This document shows, piece after piece, positions 1 through 5,825 of a stretch of 7,030 nucleotides of DNA. Location of the stretch: contig SKWB01000206.1 of NCBI GenBank assembly GCA_007129135.1, positions 1 to 7,030 on the forward strand. The letters are read 5' to 3'. Origin of the DNA: Halococcaceae archaeon (GTDB lineage Archaea; Halobacteriota; Halobacteria; Halobacteriales; Halalkalicoccaceae). The position numbers and the translations under genes were made by a program. Below the pieces are notes generated by a model. That model ran no database searches, was not told the DNA's origin, and saw only the letters and a program-made list of their open reading frames with translations. How positions within the stretch are numbered: position 1 is the first letter of the stretch; each line of letters starts with the position of its first letter.

Positions 1-477
1 AAAAATGAATATATTAAGTTTCAGCAAGTTTCGGACGAGACTATCATTGAAACCGACCAAGAAACTCGAATCCTCGCACTCGGTGAACCGTGGAAGGAGC
101 CACTTAAACCGTACAACAAGGCTTGGGACCACTACAAAAATGATAAACTGGATTCCAGCCTGACCGAAAACCTCGCTAAGAGCATCGAAGCGGTCGTCCA
201 AGAGATCTGCAAAGAGCAAGAGAATTGGGTAGACCCTGGAGCAGGTCTCGGAGCCTGTTTAAACGAAATGAAGTATAGAGGGTTATTTGAACCGAATCCG
301 TCGATGTACGCGGAGTGGCAGAAGATCTGGGAAGGGCTTCAGATTGGAATGCAGAAACCAGCTGGAGATAAACACAGACACAAGCAGATTGACCAAGACT
401 ACGCGATTCTGCTCCTACACCAAACTTCGGCGTTCCTCACGTTTGTTATCAAGCGGTACGAGAAAAAGTACTCGTAA
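1..477 (+). CDS. Partial hypothetical protein, possible abortive-infection (Abi_C/DUF7014-like) C-terminal domain
   Basis: An open frame runs from the first base to a TAA at 475-477, giving 158 visible C-terminal residues. The start lies outside the window; an in-frame ATG at 268 is probably internal, because the frame stays open and protein-like upstream of it. The visible part is helical. It contains a segment reading IEAVVQEIC, then a Gly-rich turn (GAGLGACLNEM), and ends with a His-rich stretch (GDKHRHK) followed by a hydrophobic helix (YAILLLHQTSAFLTFVIKRY). This order, of an Ala/Glu helix with EIC, then a loop, then G-D-x-H and a closing amphipathic helix, resembles the C-terminal domain of AbiJ-type and other abortive-infection proteins. 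That assignment is from remembered family patterns only. The gene is A/T-richer than its neighbours and uses codons such as AAA, TTA and ATT that the core genes avoid, which suggests horizontal transfer. The function of the full protein cannot be judged from this fragment. Confidence 0.72.
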   Translation, partial: KNEYIKFQQVSDETIIETDQETRILALGEPWKEPLKPYNKAWDHYKNDKLDSSLTENLAKSIEAVVQEICKEQENWVDPGAGLGACLNEMKYRGLFEPNPSMYAEWQKIWEGLQIGMQKPAGDKHRHKQIDQDYAILLLHQTSAFLTFVIKRYEKKYS

Positions 478-827
478 TTATAATCTTGATTCTTCAGACC
501 GAGGCCAATGAGAGTAGGGATAGAAGACTCCCGTTGATTTTCCTGATAAAAAGCACCGTCTTTCGGAACACGGATCTTGAGAAGATCCAGATATGTCTGA
601 AACGGCGAATTTGAGCGACAATACGCGTTGTGTATTAAGTAGGCTGCCGCGAACCTAACCTGCGAGTGATAGAACTCTCACCAGTTAATAAGCACCCCTC
701 GTGACCGGCTAATTCAGCGCAGACCGATCGAAACGAACGAAGTCGAATCGCTGAACGCATCCGTGAACGCAGCAGCGAACGGTCTACGATCTCCGGAGTC
801 TCGTTTCACCACGTCCACGAAGAGAAC
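478..827. other. Gene-free seam between A/T-richer accessory DNA and GC-rich core
   Basis: This 350-base stretch separates the end of the Abi-like gene from the stop codon of arcS; the two genes converge here. I see no convincing gene, tRNA or other structured RNA. It holds a perfect inverted repeat (572-588), a second overlapping pair of inverted repeats (618-636), a 21-codon open frame from ATG 593 to TAA 658, and an 8-base direct repeat TGAACGCA at 752-759 and 764-771. No clear T-tract terminator is visible for either gene. Composition is intermediate between the two flanks. It may be decayed sequence or a former insertion boundary. Confidence 0.5.
572..588. repeat. Perfect inverted repeat, 7-bp arms, 3-nt loop
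   Basis: GGATCTT at 572-578 and AAGATCC at 582-588 are exact reverse complements around the loop GAG. The element sits about 95 bases after the stop of the left-edge gene, with no T-tract behind it. It could be a weak terminator-like hairpin, a protein-binding site or chance. A 3-base loop is tight for a stable RNA hairpin, so a DNA operator or a remnant end repeat is equally possible. Confidence 0.4.
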
Positions 828-2579
828 CTACCGCTCCTCGACGTGACGGACGTCGACCGCGATACCCCGAGAGCTCTCTTCCATCTCCCGACCGAACATC
901 TCCGCCCGTCCGACCGCGAACGCGCTCGGGCCCTCCACGACGACCTCCTCACCCACTCTGATCTCGGGATCGGCGTCGAGGATCCCCGGCGCGAGCACCG
1001 TCCCACGCGGGACGAAGCCGTCGATCTCGACCCGTTTCACGGCCACCTCGCTCTCGACCCACCGCCGCGCCCCGGCGAGCGTGAGCGAGAGCGTCCCGTA
1101 CTGCGGGACCATCGCCGCGAGCTGTTCGCCGTCCCCGTCGTGCGCCCGGAGCTTCGGGTACCGGCTCTCGACCGAGAGGTCGGGAAAGAGCCCCTCGCCC
1201 GCACCCTCGCCGAACTGGACGTCCGCGAGCGCCTTGACGGTGCTGTGCTGGCGCTCTCGCTTCCGGTACTGCTCCTCGCCCGAGAGCGCGACGCTCAGGT
1301 TCGTCAGTGACTCGTCGGTCGTCGGGTGATCGGCGACGGTGAACTCCGGCTCGATCCCGAGCGCCTCCGTCGCGCGTTCGACGACCTCCCGGTAGCCCTC
1401 CGCCGGGACGTGGGCGATCACCCGTGGGTACTCGTTGCGCGAGAGGTATCGCTCCAGGACCTCGGCGACGAAGCCGATCTCGTCTTCGGACCACCGGCCA
1501 GTGACTGCAGCGTCGTAGTGCTGGGCGGGGTAGGTACACTCGAGTTCCTGCGGGACGACCCCGATCGGCGAGGTCATCGAGACGATGTGTCCCCGATACC
1601 GGATCGCGTCGTGGAACTGGCCGTGGCTCTGGGAGTCGCTGTAGGGTTTCGTCGCCGAGCACGGGACCAAGACGAGCGGGGCGTCGAACCGGCTCCGGTA
1701 CCGGGTGGTCACCCGGTCTGCGAAACGCTGGATCTCCACCCTGCGAAGCGCGTCCTCGGTCGTCGCGAGCAGCCTGGAGCGGCGGTAGATCGGCGTCCGC
1801 TCCTCGAGGTAACCCCACTGGGTGTCGAGCGTTCGGAAGGCCGCCGTCCCCCACGTGCTGTGGCGGACCTGCCCCTCGACGTAGTCTCTCAGGGAACCAT
1901 CGCGGATCCGCGTCCGGACCCGTGCGAGTTCGGCCCGGAGGGCGTTCTCGTTGTGCTCGGCGCAGTGTTCGCGGGTGAACTCCGAGATCGGCCGGGCGCA
2001 GGCCGGACACGGACAGAGGAGCTCTTCGAGATCCGAGAGGAACCGTGCCCCGTCGGTCGAGAGGTACATCCCCTCGGTGCCGCGGACCGCCGCTCGGGCG
2101 GTGTCGACCAGGTCGACCCCCGCGTAGGCCAGCAGTGCGGCGTTCGCGGGGGTCGCCACCCCGGAGAGCACGAGTGCGGTGTCGGCCGGAATCGCCTCAC
2201 GGACCTCCACGACGGCCTCGACGAACGCGCTCGCGTGGCCGACGACACCCTGGGCCGTCGAGAGCGCGTAGACGTCCGCGCCGTGGTCCCGAACGGTGCC
2301 GGGCGAGACGACCGCCCCGCTCGCGTACTCGGTTTCGGGGTACTCGACGGCGAACGCCTCCTCGACCTCGGGGTCGGTCCCCGGGGGGAACCCCCGGTGG
2401 GGGAGCATCGTGACGTGCGCGTCGCTGCCCTCCGGCTGCTCGCGCTCGGCGCGCCAGAGGCTCCCCGCGTCCCGCAGGACGCTATCCGCGAGCGCCGGGG
2501 TAGGGAGCGACTCGGCCAGGCGTAGCTCGCCCAGCCGGGCCGCGCCGTCGCGCTCGTGGACCTCGAAGAACTCGGTCAT
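828..2579 (-). CDS. arcS: Archaeosine synthase ArcS (TgtA2)
   Basis: A 583-residue paralogue of archaeal tRNA-guanine transglycosylase. In the known pathway it acts on preQ0 already inserted at tRNA position 15; it attaches lysine, and RaSEA or another partner then completes archaeosine (G+) in some archaea. The family signature is visible: P306-C307-S308, K311-P312-Y313 and S316-x-S318-H319, the PC-x3-KPY-x2-S-x-SH motif specific to ArcS. A shortened TGT-like N-terminal half (1-210) lacks the DSGSFQ motif of active transglycosylases. A likely zinc site is kept: C189, C191, C194 and H209. The region 300-430 is the C1-type core domain, and 507-583 looks like a C-terminal PUA RNA-binding domain ([19 protein letters not shown], later [12 protein letters not shown]). 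The ATG at 2579 overlaps the tgtA stop by four bases (ATGA), and a purine-rich GAGGGGG lies just upstream, which fixes this start and implies translational coupling. It is the downstream gene of a two-gene operon. Confidence 0.95.
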   Translation of the reverse strand: MTEFFEVHERDGAARLGELRLAESLPTPALADSVLRDAGSLWRAEREQPEGSDAHVTMLPHRGFPPGTDPEVEEAFAVEYPETEYASGAVVSPGTVRDHGADVYALSTAQGVVGHASAFVEAVVEVREAIPADTALVLSGVATPANAALLAYAGVDLVDTARAAVRGTEGMYLSTDGARFLSDLEELLCPCPACARPISEFTREHCAEHNENALRAELARVRTRIRDGSLRDYVEGQVRHSTWGTAAFRTLDTQWGYLEERTPIYRRSRLLATTEDALRRVEIQRFADRVTTRYRSRFDAPLVLVPCSATKPYSDSQSHGQFHDAIRYRGHIVSMTSPIGVVPQELECTYPAQHYDAAVTGRWSEDEIGFVAEVLERYLSRNEYPRVIAHVPAEGYREVVERATEALGIEPEFTVADHPTTDESLTNLSVALSGEEQYRKRERQHSTVKALADVQFGEGAGEGLFPDLSVESRYPKLRAHDGDGEQLAAMVPQYGTLSLTLAGARRWVESEVAVKRVEIDGFVPRGTVLAPGILDADPEIRVGEEVVVEGPSAFAVGRAEMFGREMEESSRGIAVDVRHVEER

Positions 2580-4090
2580 TGCCCCCTCTCGGCCCCTGTC
2601 GCGGAACTATCCGTCGGTTCCGCCCGAACGCACTCGACCCGTTCGGGGAGCCGCGAGCGCGCCGAGGCCGGCCAGCCGTCGTGGACCACTCGCATCTCCG
2701 TCTCGGGGTGGGCGGCGGCCAGCGCCACCACCCCCTCCGCGGCGGCCTCGTACGCGGAGGCGTCGAGACGGGTGGGAAGCTCCGCGTTGCAGGGGTAGGT
2801 CTCCGCGAGGTCCGGGGGGACGGGACCGAGCGGCGGGTGCAGGCCCCAGACCTCGTCCACTCCCTCGGTTCTCGTCGGCACCTCCTCCGCGACCAGCAGC
2901 AGCCGATCCGGGAGCGAGAGCCGCGAGAGCCGGGCGTGGTGTCTCCTCACTTCGGGTCGGCGGGCGCTCTCCCCGGAGACGTAAAAGAAGGCGTCCTTCG
3001 AGGCCGGGTCGCTCGCTTCGAGCCACTCCGCGTGCTCCAACAGTGCCCGATAGCCGTCGAGCATCGTCGGGTGCGCCCGGGCACGCGTCTCGACGAGTTC
3101 GAGCAGGCTCCCGGACCGGATCGCCGCCTTGATCCGCCGGATCTCGGCGAACGAGACGTGGAGGTTGTGTTCGGCGAGCAGCCGTTCGCGGTCGCGGTTC
3201 GACCGCTCGCGCAGCGATCGCGGGGTGTGTTCGGAGCAGACCGGGCAGGCACAGGGGAACTCCTCCAGCTCCTCTACGTGGCGAGTGCCCCGAACCGTGA
3301 GGTACCGGTCGTCGCGGGCGTAGAGGGCGTAGGCCGCCGAGTCGAAGAGGTCACAGCCGCAGGCGACCGCGAGCGCGAACAGCATCGGGTGGCCCGCGCC
3401 GAAGAGGTGGACCGGGGCGTCCGCGCCGAGGCCGCGTTTCGCGCCGGCGACGACCTCGACCACGTCGTCGAACCGGTAGGCGTTCATCAGCGGCACGACC
3501 GCGCCGACCGGGAAGACGTCGAGGTCGGTGCCGTAGGCGTGGCGGGCGGCCTCGGTTCGCAGATCGGGCTGCGTCGAGCCCTGGATCGGTGCGGAGAGGA
3601 GCATCTCGCCCGCGTCGAACCCCTCGGCGCGCTCCAGACGCTCCTGGGTGGTCCGAAGCTCCTCTTCGGCCCGCTCGCGGTCGACGTCCGGCGGCGTCGG
3701 GATGTCGACCGGAGTCCCGATGTCCGAGCCGATCTCGCGCTGGAAGGCGAGGATCTCCTCCGAGGTGACGTCGATCTCGCCGTACTCGGCGAGCTGAAAC
3801 GAGCCCGAGTCGGTCATGATCGCGCCCGGGAAGTCGAGCAGGTCGTGGAGGCCCCGCTCCCTGACCTCCTCCCGCAGGTCGTCGCTCCCGTGGAGGATGT
3901 AGGAGTTCGTGATGAGGATCTCCGCGCCGAACTCGTCGGCGAGCCGACGGGGGGAGACCGTCTGGAGGTGGGGGTTCACCACCGGGAGGAGCGCGGGCGT
4001 TTCGACGGTGCGTCCCGCCCGGGGGACCGAGAGCGTACCGAGGCGACCCGCGGCGTCCTGCCCGCGGATCTCGAAGATATCGCGTACCAT
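2576..4090 (-). CDS. tgtA: Archaeal tRNA-guanine(15) transglycosylase (ArcTGT)
   Basis: A 504-residue enzyme that exchanges guanine-15 in the D-loop of tRNA for preQ0, the first tRNA-level step of archaeosine synthesis. All catalytic landmarks of the family are present. D94 is in DSGSFQ (94-99), and the nucleophile is D250 in [18 protein letters not shown]. The substrate-pocket segment is [13 protein letters not shown] (195-207), and the zinc site is C280-x-C282-x2-C285 with H308 in AEHNLH. The N-terminal (beta/alpha)8 domain covers about 1-340, followed by a core domain (about 345-490). The protein stops there: no PUA domain is visible. Full-length archaeal relatives such as the Pyrococcus enzyme are about 580 residues and do end in PUA. 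The start ATG at 4090 begins [18 protein letters not shown], matching the expected N-terminus. A weak G-rich run (AGGGGG) lies a few bases upstream, after two hairpins. It is the first gene of an operon with arcS. Confidence 0.96.
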   Translation of the reverse strand: MVRDIFEIRGQDAAGRLGTLSVPRAGRTVETPALLPVVNPHLQTVSPRRLADEFGAEILITNSYILHGSDDLREEVRERGLHDLLDFPGAIMTDSGSFQLAEYGEIDVTSEEILAFQREIGSDIGTPVDIPTPPDVDRERAEEELRTTQERLERAEGFDAGEMLLSAPIQGSTQPDLRTEAARHAYGTDLDVFPVGAVVPLMNAYRFDDVVEVVAGAKRGLGADAPVHLFGAGHPMLFALAVACGCDLFDSAAYALYARDDRYLTVRGTRHVEELEEFPCACPVCSEHTPRSLRERSNRDRERLLAEHNLHVSFAEIRRIKAAIRSGSLLELVETRARAHPTMLDGYRALLEHAEWLEASDPASKDAFFYVSGESARRPEVRRHHARLSRLSLPDRLLLVAEEVPTRTEGVDEVWGLHPPLGPVPPDLAETYPCNAELPTRLDASAYEAAAEGVVALAAAHPETEMRVVHDGWPASARSRLPERVECVRAEPTDSSATGAERGQ

Positions 4091-4101
4091 CTACGGCCCC
4101 C

Positions 4102-4137
4102 TGTGGGCGTGTCGCCCCACACCCGTTCGGGGACGGG
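4102..4137. promoter_or_regulatory. Two tandem hairpins just upstream of tgtA
   Basis: TGTGGGCG (4102-4109) pairs with CGCCCCACA (4113-4121), with one bulged C and a 3-base loop. Directly beside it, CCCGT (4122-4126) pairs with ACGGG (4133-4137) around a 6-base loop. The pair ends only about 11 bases before the tgtA ATG. The usual leaderless TATA position (about 25-30 bases upstream of the ATG) falls in this GC-rich block and holds no A/T-rich box. tgtA may therefore have a leader transcript containing these hairpins. In such GC-rich DNA short hairpins also arise by chance. Confidence 0.3.
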
Positions 4138-4303
4138 CCACCCCGTACCGCTCGTCGCCCGGATCTCCCGCCGCCGAATCCGTTCTGAAGCCGTCCATAT
4201 CGCTTCCACTCCCCGGTGACGGGAAAGCGTCCCGTTCCGCGAGCGTCCGCCTCGGCCCTCGCGTGTCGATACGGTTACCGCCACCGCCGCAGAACCGACC
4301 CGT

Positions 4304-4486
4304 ATGGACGTCGAACCGTGGAAACTCATGCTCGGACTGGCCGGCTTCCTCGTCGTGTTCGCGGTCGCCGTGTCGGTGCTCGATACGTCGGCGTCCGCCA
4401 CGCTGGTCCTCGTTACCCTGCTCGCGCTGTCGGTGTTCCTCGGATATCGGCTCGGGAAACGGCTCACCGCCACCACGGAGAACTGA
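4304..4486 (+). CDS. Small two-helix membrane protein, hypothetical
   Basis: A 60-residue protein with two hydrophobic stretches predicted to span the membrane: about residues 8-26 (LMLGLAGFLVVFAVAVSVL) and 32-49 (ATLVLVTLLALSVFLGYRL). They are separated by a short polar turn (DTSAS). The C-terminus is basic then polar (GKRLTATTEN), consistent with a helical hairpin whose ends face the cytoplasm. No enzymatic motif is visible and I do not recognise a named family; many haloarchaea carry small proteins like this. The gene is divergent from tgtA and convergent with the DUF7511-like gene. No Shine-Dalgarno sequence precedes ATG 4304. A modest A/T-containing patch around 4268-4278 (GATACGGTTAC) lies at about the distance expected of a TATA box for a leaderless transcript. 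Coding status rests on the clean hydrophobic pattern amid otherwise Arg/Pro-rich shadow frames. Confidence 0.72.
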   Translation: MDVEPWKLMLGLAGFLVVFAVAVSVLDTSASATLVLVTLLALSVFLGYRLGKRLTATTEN

Positions 4487-4549
4487 CCGGCGACCCACCA
4501 CCCGACCGCGAGGGCGAACAGAACTAGACCACCGACCGTCCACCACCCG

Positions 4550-4777
4550 TTACCGGACGTCTTCGAGGTCGACCACGGTATCGAGGGCGACGCTGATCCA
4601 CGTCACCAGCCGTTCCTCGTCGTCACAGGCTCGGGGGTAGATCGTACACCGATCGGGGGCGTCCCCGTAGCGCACGACGACCGTTCGGAGGGCGCTCGCG
4701 GGGTGGTCCGACGTCGGCTCCGGGTCGCTCCGTGGCCGAGGGTGACCGGGATCGGATGGGGGAGAGCGTATCGCCAT
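4550..4777 (-). CDS. DUF7511-like haloarchaeal small protein
   Basis: A short acidic protein whose C-terminal half reads LRTVVVRYGDAPDRCTIYPRACDDEERLVTWISVALDTVVDLEDVR. This matches my memory of the haloarchaeal DUF7511 pattern: VVRY..., D-x-C-T-x-(Y/F)-P, a D/E-rich loop, TxWIS and a closing VDLx-(M/D)-x-R. The family's function is unknown to me. The N-terminal half is Pro/Ser/Asp-rich and probably disordered. The chosen start is ATG 4777 (MAIRSPPSDPGHP, 75 residues). An in-frame GTG at 4801 would add eight residues (MRIEGRPS). Each start has a TATA-like box about 27-33 bases upstream, so the start is undecided. The gene follows the Nudix gene on the same strand, 87 bases beyond its stop if ATG 4777 is used, and probably has its own promoter. 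Confidence 0.75.
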   Translation of the reverse strand: MAIRSPPSDPGHPRPRSDPEPTSDHPASALRTVVVRYGDAPDRCTIYPRACDDEERLVTWISVALDTVVDLEDVR

Positions 4778-4792
4778 GCTCGGTCGACCCTC

Positions 4793-4806
4793 GATCCTCA
4801 CGGATC
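4793..4806. repeat. Inverted repeat at the DUF7511-like promoter
   Basis: GATCC (4793-4797) and GGATC (4802-4806) are exact reverse complements around TCAC. The element lies between the proximal TATA-like box and the start codon, where a bound repressor would block initiation. The arms are only five bases long, so chance is a real alternative. Confidence 0.3.
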
Positions 4807-4810
4807 ATAA
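4805..4810 (-). promoter_or_regulatory. TATA-like box (proximal) for the DUF7511-like gene
   Basis: On the minus strand this reads TTATGA, within GAGGTTATGATCC. It is 28-33 bases upstream of ATG 4777, the spacing of a haloarchaeal TATA box driving a leaderless transcript. It partly overlaps one arm of the inverted repeat GATCC-TCAC-GGATC (4793-4806). Confidence 0.4.
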
Positions 4811-4827
4811 CCTCTGCTAAGTGACGT

Positions 4828-4833
4828 GTATAG
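4828..4833 (-). promoter_or_regulatory. TATA-like box (distal) for the DUF7511-like gene
   Basis: On the minus strand this reads CTATAC, within GCGCTATACACG, an A/T island in GC-rich DNA. It is 27-32 bases upstream of the alternative GTG start at 4801. It could give a leaderless message from GTG 4801, or a message with a short leader for ATG 4777. Confidence 0.35.
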
Positions 4834-4864
4834 CGCTCGGGAGCCCTCACGATCCGACCCGGGC

Positions 4865-5416
4865 TCACCGACCGAACGCCTCGTAGTACGAGAGCGCGAG
4901 CACGGTCCTCCCGTCCCCGACCTCGCCGGCGGCGACCGCCTCCCGGAGGTCGGTGAGCGGCGTGGTCCGCACGCGGATGCTCTCGTTGAAGTCGAGTCGC
5001 TGCTCGCTCTCCGGGCGACAGCCCCGGGCGACGAAGAAGTGCATCACCGAGTCCGCGATGCCGTTGGCCGGTTCGACGGTGAGCAACGGCTCGACGGAGT
5101 CGGCCTCGTGGCCGGTCTCCTCGGCCAGTTCGCGGGCCGCTGCATCGCTCAGGTCCGCGTCCTCCGGTTCGACGCCGCCGACCGGGAGGCCGAAGCTCAC
5201 CCGCGAGACGGCCTGTCGCCACTCCTCGATGCAGACCACCTCGCTGTCGGGCGTCAACGGCAGGATGCAGACGCTCTCCGGTTCGGAGAGGTAGTCGAAG
5301 TCCGTCTCGGTGCCGTCGGGCAGCCGCACGTCCTCGGTGACGACGTCGAAGCCGGGGCAGGTGTAGGAGATCCGTCGGTCGAGCGTCTCCCAGGCGAGTG
5401 GGCGCGCTTCGTCCAT
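4865..5416 (-). CDS. Nudix hydrolase, ADP-ribose pyrophosphatase-like
   Basis: A 183-residue Nudix-family pyrophosphohydrolase. The layout fits ADP-ribose pyrophosphatase-type members, which cleave ADP-ribose or similar nucleoside diphosphate derivatives; the substrate cannot be fixed from sequence. An N-terminal beta region (WETLDRRISYTCPGFDVVTEDVRLPDG, 9-35) is followed by a core sheet (SVCILPLTPDSEVVCIEEWRQAV). The Nudix box follows: P78-x-G80-G81-V-E83-P-E85-D86, then R95-E96-L97-x-E99-E100-x-G102. The REL-x-EE-x-G half that binds the metal is intact. The front half is about one residue longer than the usual spacing when aligned on P-x-G, so the usual first Glu is displaced. The start ATG 5416 was chosen because upstream in-frame sequence (to 5590) is Arg/Ser/Pro-rich and only shadows the CHY gene. 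It lies 49 bases after the CHY gene stop on the same strand, so co-transcription is likely. No Shine-Dalgarno sequence is evident. Confidence 0.9.
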   Translation of the reverse strand: MDEARPLAWETLDRRISYTCPGFDVVTEDVRLPDGTETDFDYLSEPESVCILPLTPDSEVVCIEEWRQAVSRVSFGLPVGGVEPEDADLSDAAARELAEETGHEADSVEPLLTVEPANGIADSVMHFFVARGCRPESEQRLDFNESIRVRTTPLTDLREAVAAGEVGDGRTVLALSYYEAFGR

Positions 5417-5465
5417 ACGTCGACTGGAGGGGCCAGCGGCGAAAGCGCACCGGTCCGCGTCCGGT

Positions 5466-5822
5466 TCAGCGCTCGAAGTAGCGGTCGTGGTGGGCCGCAC
5501 AGCCCGGATTGAACGCCGCCTCGCAGGTCGGACAGCGGGAGGGGGAGTCGAGATACTCCCGGATCGTGAGTTCGACCCCGCAGACGCCACAGAGCACCGC
5601 CTTTCGGTCCCGTTCGTCGCTCCCCCAGCGCTCGGCCTCGTGGTCCGCGCTCGCCTCGTGGCAGGCGTGGCAGGGGTAGTACGTGAGACAGCAGGGAAAC
5701 CGGATGGCGATCACGTCCCGGTCGGTGCGGTAGTGCGCACAGCGGGTCTCGGGACCGACCGCGACCCCCTCGACCGGATGGCCGTGGACGTTCACGGTCC
5801 GGGGTTCGGGGGAGCGAACCAA
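5466..5822 (-). CDS. CHY zinc-finger protein
   Basis: A 118-residue protein built around the CHY-type zinc finger, which binds several zinc ions. The ligand pattern is clear: C28-x-H30-Y31, C44-C45, C51-H52-x-C54-H55, H61, C78-x2-C81, C97-x2-C100, and the closing FNPGC108-AAH111-H112. Eukaryotic CHY fingers occur in ubiquitin ligases and a mitochondrial import factor; archaeal and bacterial stand-alone versions have no settled role. Here it is a single-domain cytosolic protein with no RING domain. The reading frame opens at TTG 5822, immediately after the oxidoreductase stop. An in-frame GTG at 5795 (VNVHGHPVEG) is a plausible alternative, because the conserved part starts near there; it would give 109 residues. 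Neither has a visible Shine-Dalgarno sequence. It lies between the oxidoreductase and the Nudix gene, same strand, tight spacing. Confidence 0.9.
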   Translation of the reverse strand: MVRSPEPRTVNVHGHPVEGVAVGPETRCAHYRTDRDVIAIRFPCCLTYYPCHACHEASADHEAERWGSDERDRKAVLCGVCGVELTIREYLDSPSRCPTCEAAFNPGCAAHHDRYFER

Positions 5823-5825
5823 AGG

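Noticed and set aside
721..785. AGACCG (721-726) and CGGTCT (780-785) as ends of a small inverted-repeat element
   Set aside because: Six-base arms that do not extend, with no flanking target duplication seen; expected by chance.
4091..4198. A 35-codon minus-strand frame from ATG 4198 whose stop abuts the tgtA start
   Set aside because: The sequence is Gly/Arg/Asp/Pro-rich with no hydrophobic pattern, and it runs through the hairpin block. It looks like non-coding leader or spacer.
2579..4219. A 546-codon open frame on the plus strand opposite tgtA, and a 399-codon frame (1326-2525) opposite arcS
   Set aside because: Both are antisense to strongly recognisable genes. Their translations are rich in Arg, Gly, Val and Asp with no motif, the expected by-product of GC-biased third positions in the real genes.
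5417..5590. A 58-residue N-terminal extension of the Nudix gene to an upstream start at 5590
   Set aside because: The extension overlaps the CHY gene and encodes Arg/Ser/Pro-rich sequence without homology; ATG 5416 starts the protein where the family pattern begins.
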